Shown here: positions 53,301 to 62,090 of the stretch, one piece after another
How positions within the stretch are numbered: the stretch's first letter is position 1
How the letters are laid out: every line of letters begins with the position of its first letter
NCBI GenBank assembly: GCA_016281495.1
Contig: JAEEIU010000038.1
Location: 124,001-188,000, forward strand
Length of the DNA: 64,000 bases
Direction: 5' to 3'
Origin: Treponema sp.
Lineage (GTDB): Bacteria > Spirochaetota > Spirochaetia > Treponematales > Treponemataceae
Position numbers and translations under genes: made by a program
Notes under the pieces: generated by a model
The model's database searches: none
What the model was told of the DNA's origin: nothing
The model's input: only the letters and a program-made list of their open reading frames with translations

Positions 53301-54524
53301 GTTGAATTCAATAAAACAATATTGGATAAAACCTATTCTCCAACTGAACCGGCTAATGTGGGATATGCATTCAACCTGCCATATTTTGCGGCTGAAAATG
53401 TTCCTTCCGGTGCAAACGAAGGCTTCTCTGAGACTGTAAGCTGGGAAACATGGGATTATGCCACACGCAGCATCGGACCTGAGGATGAAGGAAGCACTCC
53501 CGCCTACACTGTATGGATTAAGAACAAGAATAATGCAGCCGGATGGTACCAGATTGCCTCCATAAGCCAAAACGGTGAAATAAGCATAACAAGTGCACTT
53601 GACTGGTATAAGACGGATGTCGTCGCCATTCCAAAAGGACTTAAGCTTACTCCAAAGACGGACAGTAATGCAGAACTTACCGATGGAAGCGGATGTAACA
53701 ACGGTCTTTTAAAAGTCCAGAGGGATTACAAGCACTACTACATGATAAGGGCACAGCGCAAAAACAGCGAGGGAAAAACGATTTATACATATATCGGCCG
53801 TGATGAAAGCAAATGGGCATACAGAAAGATAAGCGGTGAAGAACTGTCAAAGGCTGCCATGCTTACCGTTGCAGATCTTGTTAACACTCATGTTACGGGA
53901 CATGGAACAGGAACCGGTACACTAGGTTCAGGAACTACAGAATGGCAGATTGGCAATGCTTCAAGCATACCTCGGTTCGGTTTTGGACAAAATTCTCTAA
54001 GCCAATTCAAGTGGTATATTAAAGATTATAACCAGACGTATTCAGAATTACCTGGTGAAAAGGATTCAACACCAGTACAATTAGAAGTACCATTAAAAAA
54101 CTTTATAAAGGTTTCTGATGAAAACTCAAGTGGTACCTATCGAGGTAAACGAGAGGGATCAACACTTCATTATTTATCAACTGAAACCAGCACTAATTTC
54201 TGGGGAAGGCCTGATTTCGGCATAGACAAACGGATTCCTCTTATTGTTGAACCTTATGAAATAAACGGTCCATGTGTTTCTTATGGCGGTACAGTCAATT
54301 TTGCAGTTTCAAAAAATGACATAGCAATTACCCTGGTAAGAAACGGTGCAACTGTTTTTGAAAAAAAGATTACCAGTAATGCTGGAGACAGACTCAAATG
54401 GTGTCCTATGAATCTGGAGGACAGCGGCTACAAGGGTAAAGACTCATCTTCCGGATGGTGGCCTACAAATGATATTATAAACAGTTCAACTCCTGATTCA
54501 TCTTTTGTATTGGAGGATGAATAA
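50382..54524 (+). CDS. Large fibronectin-type-III lipoprotein
   Basis: 1380 residues from the ATG at 50382, giving a lipobox L-F-F-S-C at Cys26. At least six Fn3-like modules are visible (ASPQNLSASNGREKIYLSWQ; RPAAPENLSATHGSDKDKVI; TEIEDFTVTGGYSDKFIITW; and others), each with the W near strand B and the Y-x-V strand F pattern. The last ~350 residues look different, with a Gly/Thr-rich stretch (VTGHGTGTGTLGSGTTEW). It is a lipidated surface or periplasmic scaffold by inference. The stop is immediately followed by the ATG of the next Fn3 lipoprotein. Confidence 0.85.
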   Translation: MRKNLRKIPFILTAGASLLLSLFFSCKNEFITAPTPLQGSSLSRNASPQNLSASNGREKIYLSWQELTGASRYYIYATDASTPREEDFIQITQTTATSIELDVNPGSTVWYKVSAVDSSFTESKRSLAVRGSTLARPEITAIENSEDKITGEISVELDWFMSNCNKNTYLSSLEYDIKFIPEGGTEQTQTYRASDLELTHVVLENLDPHTKYTFQIVARNSLYGDTRESLALNQETLHRLRPAAPENLSATHGSDKDKVILSFTLPEGADVMKKSDGSYQQVPLKFEVYRKEHTAESWPSTPINTITPASYKRGNEIQWNDNTSGLISGVIYDYKVKSVADIPNYINSSEYTFMETSENSAAVATGWKMKAPALYIKDYTPILADDGQSFAYATMGLNFVWDNFHEDSVELENMAREKYKFLLYYMKKGFNDGASYSDPAFIQEFNSVSSLNQYAKTFTLPADNGYYRFSVYIAEKNIQAPEEGSTVIPTHVHHATTANEQIVTDNTTEIEDFTVTGGYSDKFIITWKAVQGWTYTLSYTQSIDGTPDGITYVVNISTPGNVTDTNVDPRGVERTYTLSAKTNGAPISTTKDPVASLGEPSPTFDAESPKYDSISVTWKKLAAANSYTVKSGSSQAVNVVLPEDDPENANVTEKTDSMGQTFYTYTFDRTALGDYCTNATTSGTDIGITVSASSEKDSTSASVQARTLGPATVGLSSEVAKAESQITSTWKKVQGAKGYFIQRNRYKYENDKWVKESSTPEAFYLDAETLGIESNGESVPGYQMEVYYNGSQFRLIDKYVSIPEGAENIPQSQITQSRIPWGIPIEYTVFPVLSSADKLNKNGELQSKTLKGNLPYTNIDSISKKGSTFGYGLNVRASKSESSQLVTVTWDLPYGNKTGASSLKPMVYRRIKGRSSEFTDTDITVKTITDPNAKTANAQCTTDETKTKPYEYVVKYLSTASDVNPKKPFVPEYVEFNKTILDKTYSPTEPANVGYAFNLPYFAAENVPSGANEGFSETVSWETWDYATRSIGPEDEGSTPAYTVWIKNKNNAAGWYQIASISQNGEISITSALDWYKTDVVAIPKGLKLTPKTDSNAELTDGSGCNNGLLKVQRDYKHYYMIRAQRKNSEGKTIYTYIGRDESKWAYRKISGEELSKAAMLTVADLVNTHVTGHGTGTGTLGSGTTEWQIGNASSIPRFGFGQNSLSQFKWYIKDYNQTYSELPGEKDSTPVQLEVPLKNFIKVSDENSSGTYRGKREGSTLHYLSTETSTNFWGRPDFGIDKRIPLIVEPYEINGPCVSYGGTVNFAVSKNDIAITLVRNGATVFEKKITSNAGDRLKWCPMNLEDSGYKGKDSSSGWWPTNDIINSSTPDSSFVLEDE

Positions 54525-56798
54525 ATGAAAAAAAGACTTCTTCCAATTGCATTGATTACGATTTACACATCCTTGTTCATCTGCTCATGTACGGACCTGT
54601 TTCAGGGGAAAGTTGACATAGACACTTCCTCCACCCTTTCTTCTCTTGGCGACATACTCAAGGAACCCGTCAAAATAAGTGAGCTTGAAGCTCCGGCACA
54701 GATTTTTGTTTCTGACGGTGACAGCTCAGGCACCATAAGGGTTTCATGGAGTGCAGTTGAAGGCGCACAGTCATACCGTCTGGAAAGGGCTGTTGTAAAG
54801 CCAGAAAATGGATATTATGAGGAACCATCCGAGGCTGATTTTGCTCCAGTAACGACAGGATTCGGAAATACGGCCCACATCTACGGAAACACAAGCTTTG
54901 ACGATGTGATACTGAACGACCCCACATACAAAAGCCCTGAATACGCCTACAGGTATTATTACCGCGTATGTGCGGAAAATGAATCAAGGGGCTACGCATC
55001 AAGCGAATATACACCTATGACACCGGGAACGCTTTTTGCTCCTCCGACAGGTCTTGTTGCCAGCGCAGGCTCATTCAAGGACCGTATTGAAATAAAATGG
55101 AATCCTTCTGAATCTGACTCAACCACATCCTACATAATCTACAGAAGCATGTATTCCGACGGTTCAAATGCAAACGCCATTGCAACCGTAAAGGCAAACA
55201 TGAGGAACTTTACGTGCTCCGTATCTGATGCAGACCGCGGCATAGAATATTATTTTTACGTAAGGGCCCAGAACAGCGCAAGACAGCAGTCGGTCAATTC
55301 TTCTCTTGCTCTTGGATACGCACAGGCAGAAGGCGCACCGGCTCAGGTTACTGAAGTGACTGTCACCCGTGCAAAGAAATCGGTTACCGTAAGTTGGTCC
55401 GGTGATACTGAGACAAAATATGCCCTTTACCGTTCAAGCTCCAAGGATTCGGCATTGACACTTGTAACCAACAATCTTTCAGGAAAAACAGAGTATGTCG
55501 TTGACACGGAAGATTCAAGCTCTCTGGAATACTCAACATACTATTACTACATGGTTCAGCCTTCAAAAACTGCGGAGGACGGCACTCTGGTAAAAGGCCC
55601 GCTTTCTGATACAGGACCGACCTCAGAGCACCCCGCGGAAGCATACCTCATAAGCCCCCCGGAAACCGTTACAGTTACAAAGGGAGCACAGGGACATCAG
55701 ATTTCATGGTCGCCTGCAATCGGTAATGATGAAGAAAAGAATTCATTCAGCTACAGTATACTTGGCTCAAACTCAAGCACCGGAGCATTTACTGAGCTGC
55801 AAACCGTTCCGGCATCATCACTCACTTTATTCAACGGCCTTTATTACTATGACATCACGACCCCAAAGAATTTCTACAAGATATGCACTGTAAATGTAAA
55901 TGATAATCAGCTAAGCCCTGAAAGTGCGGTTCAGGCTCCGGCCCCATATGCACCGCGTTCTATTACGGCATCCACATATCAGAACCTTAGCGGCGAAATG
56001 GGAAGCAGCTGGCAGGCAAACGTAAACGAGGTTTATCCAGTAAAGATAACATGGCTTCCTCCGGAAGATTCAAGCGATGTGGCAGGTTATTATGTATTCC
56101 GCTCGGACAAAAAGGACCGCGGATACAAGAAGCTTTCCGTGAACAATGACGAAAAAACCTTTGTCATTACTGGAAACACCTTCTATGACATAAATCCGAC
56201 GGCAAGGCCAAAACAGGTCTACTACTACAAGGTAATGTCATTGAACAGCCTTTATGGCGGAGCAAACTATTCAGACACAAAAATAGGATATGGTGCACTT
56301 ACGGCAAACCAGTACATGAGGGAATACAACCTTACCTCCGTGGGCTCACACAAAAAACTCACGCTCATGCACAAGAGCGGCAACATGGACAAACTTGGAG
56401 AAGAAACAGGCTACGGTTCAATAAGCGGAACACTCCATTACAACGCAAGCGTACAGGGAATGGGTGGCCGTGTCATAATGGAGTATACCAATTATGCAGA
56501 TTACTACATCCACAATGACGGCAAGATGAATTCAACTCCTCTTGGTCCTGATGAAGACATAGTCGGTACTGCAAAAGGCGTTTATTTCCTGTTTGTTAGT
56601 GGAAACACAAACACATCAGCCGGAATGGACACAAACGGAACCATGGATGGAACCGTTACATGTCAGGGAATGTATCCCGGCTCGGTTGAATATGACAACA
56701 TTCAGATAAAAGGCGGAGCTGCCGGTGGCGGATACTATATAGTGACAAGACAGGGCTTTGCACCGGAAAACGTCCACTGGTCTGTTGCGGAAGAATAA
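54525..56798 (+). CDS. Fibronectin-type-III lipoprotein, second
   Basis: 757 residues, lipobox I-C-S-C at Cys22. Fn3-like modules recur (GTIRVSWSAVEGAQSYRLER; FKDRIEIKWNPSESDSTTSY; KSVTVSWSGDTETKYALYRS; YPVKITWLPPEDSSDVAGYY). The final ~170 residues form a Gly-rich, non-Fn3 domain (GSHKKLTLMHKSGNM, GGAAGGGYYIV). Architecture is similar to the gene before it, so the two are likely paralogues. It starts one base after that gene's stop and ends 15 bp before the small lipoprotein. Confidence 0.87.
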   Translation: MKKRLLPIALITIYTSLFICSCTDLFQGKVDIDTSSTLSSLGDILKEPVKISELEAPAQIFVSDGDSSGTIRVSWSAVEGAQSYRLERAVVKPENGYYEEPSEADFAPVTTGFGNTAHIYGNTSFDDVILNDPTYKSPEYAYRYYYRVCAENESRGYASSEYTPMTPGTLFAPPTGLVASAGSFKDRIEIKWNPSESDSTTSYIIYRSMYSDGSNANAIATVKANMRNFTCSVSDADRGIEYYFYVRAQNSARQQSVNSSLALGYAQAEGAPAQVTEVTVTRAKKSVTVSWSGDTETKYALYRSSSKDSALTLVTNNLSGKTEYVVDTEDSSSLEYSTYYYYMVQPSKTAEDGTLVKGPLSDTGPTSEHPAEAYLISPPETVTVTKGAQGHQISWSPAIGNDEEKNSFSYSILGSNSSTGAFTELQTVPASSLTLFNGLYYYDITTPKNFYKICTVNVNDNQLSPESAVQAPAPYAPRSITASTYQNLSGEMGSSWQANVNEVYPVKITWLPPEDSSDVAGYYVFRSDKKDRGYKKLSVNNDEKTFVITGNTFYDINPTARPKQVYYYKVMSLNSLYGGANYSDTKIGYGALTANQYMREYNLTSVGSHKKLTLMHKSGNMDKLGEETGYGSISGTLHYNASVQGMGGRVIMEYTNYADYYIHNDGKMNSTPLGPDEDIVGTAKGVYFLFVSGNTNTSAGMDTNGTMDGTVTCQGMYPGSVEYDNIQIKGGAAGGGYYIVTRQGFAPENVHWSVAEE

Positions 56799-56813
56799 TA
56801 GGGGTAAAGACTT

Positions 56814-57164
56814 ATGAAGAATAAAATCAAGACAATAACAATAGCAGTTCTTACATTTTTTGCCGTGGGCATGCTTGCATCATGTTACGCTCCATCTCCC
56901 CTTTACGGCACATGGGCGGACAATATCGGAAACAAGATAACGTTCACGTCTGATGGAAGCTTTAATGCCACAGTCACAATCAACGGAACAAAAGAACAAA
57001 GCATGGGAACATACCTTGTGCTCAAGAACATACTTACATTTACCCGTGAATCCGGAACCACAACCAGCACGGAATGGGACATAAGGGGCAACATACTTTA
57101 CCTTAACTGGGTTGACTCATCCGGAAGCACAAAGCAGATTCAGCTCTTTAAGATATCAAACTAG
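56814..57164 (+). CDS. Small lipoprotein, lipocalin-like
   Basis: 116 residues with a lipobox M-L-A-S-C (Cys24). The rest is a run of beta strands (YGTWADNIGNKITFTSDGSF, MGTYLVLKNILTFTRESG, LYLNWVDSSGS) as in small lipocalin-like barrels that sense or bind hydrophobic or cell-wall ligands. GGGGT precedes the ATG. Third gene of the Fn3 operon; the next gene begins 9 bp later. Confidence 0.75.
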   Translation: MKNKIKTITIAVLTFFAVGMLASCYAPSPLYGTWADNIGNKITFTSDGSFNATVTINGTKEQSMGTYLVLKNILTFTRESGTTTSTEWDIRGNILYLNWVDSSGSTKQIQLFKISN

Positions 57165-57173
57165 GAGCACGAC

Positions 57174-57923
57174 ATGAAGAAATCACTTTTGCTTTTATGC
57201 CTGATATTGTTACCAGCATTCTCCCTTGTCGCACAGGACTCAAAGGAAACGGAGGAACTTGACGAAGTGACCGGCTTCCCTGTCATAAAGGAAAAACCCT
57301 ACCTCATGTTTGACTGGGGTGCGGCCGTAGACTTTAACACAAGAATCAAGTTTCAGGAAAAAAGGAGCAACTTTGTAATGCAGGACACCATGGTGGGGGC
57401 ATACTTTACCATGGAAACCGTAAACATAAAGCCGTTGGACTCAATAACCCGAATTGCAGCCTATTATCCGCTTGCAAGCACGTTCAACAAGGTTCCGCAG
57501 ATTTCCGCACAGGTTCTTCTTTATGCCTTTGACTTGATTTTTGCACCGCTGTTCCGGCTGGACATGTGGAATTATGTGGGAATCAACATTGCACCCGGAA
57601 TCCACTTCATGTATCAGCTGACCGATGATTACCACTACATGCAGCTTGGTGCGGCAGTTCTTGCAGGACTTGAATTTCCCGTATTTGAACGGTGGACTTT
57701 CCTCCTGAACGGTGTATTTGCAGTCGATTATCCAAACCTCGGCTCCAACAAGGACATCTTCCCCATAAGCCTTGCGTGGGACTATCAGGTATCCATTGGG
57801 GCACGTTACAGCAAGAAGGGAGCCAACAAATACTCTTACGTTAAAAGCAGGAAAGATGCAAAGGATAAAAAGGCCAAAGAGGATTCTTCCGATTCAACCA
57901 AGGCAGAAACAGCCTTAGAATGA
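57174..57923 (+). CDS. Exported protein of unknown function, likely barrel-like
   Basis: 249 residues with a signal peptide (MKKSLLLLCLILLPAFSLVA-Q). The mature part has long amphipathic strands (PYLMFDWGAAVDFNTRIKFQ, YYPLASTFNKVPQISAQVLL, RWTFLLNGVFAVDYP), then a basic Lys/Asp-rich tail (RKDAKDKKAKEDSSDSTKAE). GGAGCACG precedes the ATG. It closes the Fn3 operon and may be the membrane partner of the lipoproteins (inference). The tail makes a classical outer-membrane barrel terminus unlikely. Confidence 0.75.
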   Translation: MKKSLLLLCLILLPAFSLVAQDSKETEELDEVTGFPVIKEKPYLMFDWGAAVDFNTRIKFQEKRSNFVMQDTMVGAYFTMETVNIKPLDSITRIAAYYPLASTFNKVPQISAQVLLYAFDLIFAPLFRLDMWNYVGINIAPGIHFMYQLTDDYHYMQLGAAVLAGLEFPVFERWTFLLNGVFAVDYPNLGSNKDIFPISLAWDYQVSIGARYSKKGANKYSYVKSRKDAKDKKAKEDSSDSTKAETALE

Positions 57924-57957
57924 AAGCCCCGTGACCTTATGTTAGAGTAAGGGTTAC

Positions 57958-58704
57958 CTATTCAATCTTCAGGATTTTACATGCAGCTCTGGCAGCTTCC
58001 TGTTCCGCGGCCTTTTTGCTTTTTCCACTCTCAGGGCCATAGGATGTGTTTCCCAGGTGTACGGTCACCCAGAATGTCTTGTCGTGATCGGGACCCGTCA
58101 TTTTTACAAGCTCATATCCCGGACACTCACGGTACTTTTTCTGATAGTATTCCTGCAAAAGTGACTTGTAATCCTTGTTTCCCTTGTCCTGCTGCACCTT
58201 GCGTATTTCAGGGACAATCAGCTTAAGGACGAGTTTTTCCGCCGCCTCGTATCCTGAATCAAGGTACAGGGCTCCTATGACGGCCTCCACGGCATCTGCA
58301 AGAATCGCGGGCTTTTCCCTTCCACCAGACATTTCCTCACCCTTTCCAAGGATAAGATACTGGTCTATGTGCATCACGTTTTTTGCTATTGGAGCAAGGG
58401 ATTTTTCGCTTACAACGTTTGCCTTTATCTTTGCAAGGTCACCCTCGGGATTGTCCATCATGTCCTCGTAAAGGAATGCGGCCGTAACAAGCCCCAGCAC
58501 TGAGTCACCGAGGAATTCCAGCCTCTCGTTGTTGTAGCGCCTATGCTCGGTATTTTCGTTGGAGAATGACCTGTGGTGAAAGGCCAGATCCAGAAGGTTC
58601 AGGTTGGAGAAAGAAAGCCCAAGTTCCCTGCAGAATGTTTTGAGGGCCTTTTTGCGCTCCGGGTCAAGCTTCTTTTTCTCGTAAAACAAATCGCGTGCGT
58701 TCAT
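57958..58704 (-). CDS. rnc: Ribonuclease III
   Basis: 248 residues from the ATG at 58704 (MNARDLFYEKK); the frame is open to 58725 but that part lies in the acpP terminator. The catalytic signature NERLEFLGDSVLGLV is near residue 59, the second acidic site is ILADAVEAVIGALY, and a C-terminal dsRBD ends the protein. RNase III is also the enzyme that trims crRNA-tracrRNA duplexes in many type II systems, which links this gene to the CRISPR locus in function only. Confidence 0.95.
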   Translation of the reverse strand: MNARDLFYEKKKLDPERKKALKTFCRELGLSFSNLNLLDLAFHHRSFSNENTEHRRYNNERLEFLGDSVLGLVTAAFLYEDMMDNPEGDLAKIKANVVSEKSLAPIAKNVMHIDQYLILGKGEEMSGGREKPAILADAVEAVIGALYLDSGYEAAEKLVLKLIVPEIRKVQQDKGNKDYKSLLQEYYQKKYRECPGYELVKMTGPDHDKTFWVTVHLGNTSYGPESGKSKKAAEQEAARAACKILKIE

Positions 58705-58713
58705 CTTTTGCCA

Positions 58714-58744
58714 AAAAAAAAGCACAGTAACAAGTACCGTGCTC
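58714..58744 (-). terminator. Terminator between acpP and rnc
   Basis: Minus strand: GCACGGTA and TACTGTGC pair with one G-T around a short loop, followed by nine T. It lies immediately upstream of the rnc start, so rnc is expressed by read-through or from its own promoter. Confidence 0.7.
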
Positions 58745-58765
58745 TTTTAATAATCCTAAAATAGA

Positions 58766-59002
58766 TTACTGCTTCTGAGACTTGATGTATTCGTATGCAT
58801 CCCTTACGGTTTCAAATTCGTTAGCCTTTTCATCAGGGATATGTACACCAATTTCTGCTTCGATAGCAAATACCAAATCATAAAGATCCAAGCTATCTGC
58901 ACCCAAATCACCACGGAAAGTTGCATCAAGAGTAATCTTGTCTTCGCTGATACCGAGCTTGTCTGCAATCAATTTCTGGATTTTCTCAAACATTTCGTCC
59001 AT
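58766..59002 (-). CDS. acpP: Acyl carrier protein
   Basis: 78 residues, standard length. The phosphopantetheine site is Ser37 in GADSLDLYDLVF. The rest shows the usual acidic four-helix pattern. It carries fatty-acid intermediates. It lies 16 bp after rpmF, and the cofactor attached to Ser37 is derived from CoA, whose biosynthesis gene coaD is next upstream. Confidence 0.97.
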   Translation of the reverse strand: MDEMFEKIQKLIADKLGISEDKITLDATFRGDLGADSLDLYDLVFAIEAEIGVHIPDEKANEFETVRDAYEYIKSQKQ

Positions 59003-59018
59003 TTTAATCTCCTACCAC

Positions 59019-59207
59019 TTAGCCGTTGACTTCTGGAGTAATCACCTGACGTCCACGATAGAAACCGCATTTTGGGCACACATGGTGCGGAAGAACAAGG
59101 TTTCCACAGTTGGCACAGGCAACAAGAGTCGGTGTAGCAAGATGCATGTTAACACCTCTTCTTCTTTTTGTAACGGCCTTTGATGTTTTTGATCTAGGTA
59201 CTGCCAT
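59019..59207 (-). CDS. rpmF: Ribosomal protein bL32
   Basis: 62 residues. The N-terminus MAVPRSKTSKAVTKRRRG and the zinc ribbon C-ANC...CPKC (CANCGNLVLPHHVCPKCG) identify L32. The rpmF-acpP order recalls the conserved rpmF-plsX-fab cluster. Two tandem promoters lie upstream. Confidence 0.96.
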   Translation of the reverse strand: MAVPRSKTSKAVTKRRRGVNMHLATPTLVACANCGNLVLPHHVCPKCGFYRGRQVITPEVNG

Positions 59208-59255
59208 ATTATATTACCTCGCTATATTATTTTAGTCGTCTGTATAACGTTGAAT

Positions 59256-59317
59256 ATATTACTACAGATTCCTATATCATGTCAATAATTATATAGAAAA
59301 AAACGCATAATTGTCAA
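59256..59317 (-). promoter_or_regulatory. Tandem promoters of rpmF-acpP
   Basis: Minus strand P1: TTGACA (59317-59312), 18 bp, TATAAT (59293-59288). P2: TTGACA (59285-59280), 18 bp, TAATAT (59261-59256). Confidence 0.7.
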
Positions 59318-59387
59318 TAGATTTTCTGACATTTTTTTAAATTTTGTCAAAAAAAAATATTTTGCTTTTTTTCCAGTTTTTTTTGCC

Positions 59388-59864
59388 CTAATTCCTATAT
59401 TTTTCCTTTATCGCCTTCTCCACACATGGAGGAACCATTGCAGAAATGTCACCGCCAAAACGTGCAAGCTCCTTTATGCTGCTTGAGCGGATAAGGAAAT
59501 ACCTCTGCTCTGTTGGAACAAAAAGGGTTTCGACATCCTGGTTTATAGAACGGTTGATAAGTGAAAGGTCAAACTCATAGGAAAAGTCGTTTGTGTTGCG
59601 GATGCCCCTCAAAAGGACCTTGGCCCCCACAGTACGGCAATACTCGCTTATAAGGGTGTTGCAGATGTGTACGGTTACGTTGTCAAGGTTCCGCGTCATC
59701 TCCTTTAGAAGCGCCAACCTTTCCTCTGCGGAAAAAAGGTATTTCTTTTCCGGGTTGACTGCGATTGCCACGTCTATTGTGTCAAACAGGCGGCTAGTGC
59801 GCTCGATTATGTTCAAATGTCCAAAAGTAGGCGGATCAAAGGATCCTGGAAAAACTGCCAGCAT
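59388..59864 (-). CDS. coaD: Phosphopantetheine adenylyltransferase
   Basis: 158 residues, the family length. The nucleotidyl-transferase motif GSFDPPTFGHLNII (T-x-G-H at 13-16) is at the N-terminus, and the second motif near the end is RYFLIRSSSIKELARFGGD (ISSS-type). It adds AMP to phosphopantetheine in CoA synthesis. Stand-alone on the minus strand; it is separated from rpmF by an AT-rich 180 bp that holds the rpmF promoters. Confidence 0.96.
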   Translation of the reverse strand: MLAVFPGSFDPPTFGHLNIIERTSRLFDTIDVAIAVNPEKKYLFSAEERLALLKEMTRNLDNVTVHICNTLISEYCRTVGAKVLLRGIRNTNDFSYEFDLSLINRSINQDVETLFVPTEQRYFLIRSSSIKELARFGGDISAMVPPCVEKAIKEKYRN

Positions 59865-59989
59865 AATGCCACTTTAGCATAAAAAGGAAACTTGGGCAAT
59901 ATTCACGGCACCCTGGTGCAAACAGGCCTGCACTTGAAAAAATGGCCGAATTGGGGTAAACTGATTGTGTTTTTTAGAGGGAGAGTGTT

Positions 59990-60967
59990 ATGGATCGAGG
60001 TACTGACATGATATGGGTTATTGGTAGCAAGGGGATGCTTGGACAGGAGCTTACGAAGCAGCTTGAGGAAAAATCAATTGCATGGGTTGGAAGCGATTCC
60101 GAAGTTGACATAACAAATCCTGAGGCGCTTGATGACTTTGCAGAGTCACATGACCGTTCCGCAAACAGAACAGGAAGCACGGCTGCAAAAGGCTTTGTTC
60201 CGCAGAAAATAACCTGGGTTGTAAACTGTGCCGCCTACACTAAAGTTGACGAGGCAGAGGAAAACCAGGAGCTTGCCCAGAAACTGAACGCACAGGGAGC
60301 ATTGAACATTGCCCGTGCCACACGAAAGATCGGTGCAAAGCTTATCCACATTTCAACCGACTATGTTTTTGACGGTAAAACAAACATGCCTTACAAGGAA
60401 GAAGCCCCCAAGGCCCCGTTATGCGTTTATGGCCGCACAAAAAGCGAGGGCGAGGACCTGATTCAAAAGGAAATGACGCAGTACTACATTCTAAGGACCT
60501 CATGGCTCTATGGCTTTGACGGAAACAACTTCGTGTACACGATGACAAAACTGATGAACCAGAACCCTTCGATAAAGGTCGTAAATGACCAGAAGGGATG
60601 CCCCACAAGCGCCGTGGACCTGGCTTCCCTGATAATAAAGATAATCGAAACCTCCGCAAACGCAACACGCCTTTTCGGAAAGAATTCCGCAATTCCCTAT
60701 GGACTTTACAACTACACTAACCTTGGCGAGACAACCTGGTACGATTTTGCACGCCGCATCTGTGAGTTCGGAAAAAAATACAAGAGGATCACAAACGAAT
60801 GCATCGTGGAGCCATGTGCAACCACAGATTACCCCACCCGCGCCCTAAGGCCTTATTATTCAGTTTTGAGCAAGGACAAGCTGCTTTCGTCCATGAAGAT
60901 AAAAATTCCGTCATGGGAAGACAGCCTTGAGAAATTCATCAAGTCTACAAGATTCTGCCCGAGGTAA
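59990..60967 (+). CDS. rmlD: dTDP-4-dehydrorhamnose reductase
   Basis: 325 residues, slightly longer than usual. The NAD(P)-binding motif GSKGMLGQELTKQL is at 13-26. VNCAAYTKVDEAEEN, STDYVFDG and the catalytic Y-x-x-x-K in YGRTKSEGEDL follow in family order. It makes dTDP-L-rhamnose. GGGAG lies 7 bp before the ATG. rmlB follows after 14 bp; rmlA and rmlC are not in the window. Confidence 0.94.
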   Translation: MDRGTDMIWVIGSKGMLGQELTKQLEEKSIAWVGSDSEVDITNPEALDDFAESHDRSANRTGSTAAKGFVPQKITWVVNCAAYTKVDEAEENQELAQKLNAQGALNIARATRKIGAKLIHISTDYVFDGKTNMPYKEEAPKAPLCVYGRTKSEGEDLIQKEMTQYYILRTSWLYGFDGNNFVYTMTKLMNQNPSIKVVNDQKGCPTSAVDLASLIIKIIETSANATRLFGKNSAIPYGLYNYTNLGETTWYDFARRICEFGKKYKRITNECIVEPCATTDYPTRALRPYYSVLSKDKLLSSMKIKIPSWEDSLEKFIKSTRFCPR

Positions 60968-60981
60968 TAGGAGTTAATCGA

Positions 60982-62058
60982 ATGAAAAGACGTCTTCACA
61001 ACATTCTGGTAACCGGTGGCTGCGGCTTTATAGGAAGCAACTTCATCAACTATCTGTTTGGCAAAAGCGCTACAGGCAGCAGGGAATTCATGGATTCAGG
61101 ATTTGAAGGCAACATAATCAACGTGGACTGCCTTACCTATGCGGGGAATCCGGCTAACCTTGCCCAGGTTGAAGAAGAATTCGGCGGAAAGAGATACTTT
61201 TTTGAAAAGGTTGACATCTGCGACAGGGAAAATATTGAGGCGATCTTCAAAAAATACGACGTGGACACCGTAATTCATTTTGCGGCGGAAAGCCATGTGG
61301 ACCGCTCCATAATGGGGCCTGAGGCATTCATCAGGACAAACGTGATGGGAACCTACACCCTTCTTGACGTGGCACGCAGGTACTGGAACGTTTCGCTTGA
61401 CAACACCAGGGAAGATGTCCTCTTCCACCACATTTCAACGGACGAAGTTTACGGCTCACTCGGAAAGTACGGATACTTCAAGGAAACCACGCCTTATGAT
61501 CCGCGATCCCCCTACTCGGCAAGCAAGGCATCCAGCGACCACATAGTGATGTCATACTACCACACCTTTGGACTTCCCATAACCCTTTCCAACTGCACCA
61601 ACAACTACGGCCCCTACCAGTATCCGGAAAAAATGATTCCGCTCATGATACTGAACATCAGGGACGGAAAGAGGCTTCCGGTCTACGGCAAGGGAGAAAA
61701 CATCCGCGACTGGATTTACGTAGAAGACCACAACCGCGCGGTATGGCAGATCGTCAACAGCGGCCGCACCGGAGAAAAATACAACATCGGCGGCGAAAAC
61801 GAATGGCAGAACATCCGCCTGGTAAACAAGCTGATTGAGCTTGCATCAAGGCATCTGGGCAAAAGCGAGGAAGAAGTCCGCTCCACAATAGATTACGTAA
61901 AGGACCGCCCGGGCCATGACCTCCGTTACGCCATCGACTGCACCAAAATCAAGACCGAACTCGGCTGGCAGCGCAAGCTCCCCTTTGAGCAGGGCCTGGA
62001 AATGACGGTGAACTGGTACCTCACCAGCGATGAATGGGTGAAGGGAGTTAGGGGGTGA
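60982..62058 (+). CDS. rmlB: dTDP-glucose 4,6-dehydratase
   Basis: 358 residues. The NAD loop GGCGFIGSNFINYLF is followed by HFAAESHVDRSI, STDEVYGSLG and the catalytic YSASKASSDH. SNCTNNYGPYQYPEKMIPL and GKGENIRDWIYVEDH are further family motifs. GAGTT precedes the ATG. It acts before RmlD on the way to dTDP-rhamnose. Its sequence is GC-rich (33 of 60 bases in line 61681-61740), in sharp contrast to the next gene. Confidence 0.95.
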   Translation: MKRRLHNILVTGGCGFIGSNFINYLFGKSATGSREFMDSGFEGNIINVDCLTYAGNPANLAQVEEEFGGKRYFFEKVDICDRENIEAIFKKYDVDTVIHFAAESHVDRSIMGPEAFIRTNVMGTYTLLDVARRYWNVSLDNTREDVLFHHISTDEVYGSLGKYGYFKETTPYDPRSPYSASKASSDHIVMSYYHTFGLPITLSNCTNNYGPYQYPEKMIPLMILNIRDGKRLPVYGKGENIRDWIYVEDHNRAVWQIVNSGRTGEKYNIGGENEWQNIRLVNKLIELASRHLGKSEEEVRSTIDYVKDRPGHDLRYAIDCTKIKTELGWQRKLPFEQGLEMTVNWYLTSDEWVKGVRG

Positions 62059-62090
62059 GATAGGCTCCACAAAAAAATATTCTTGATTTA

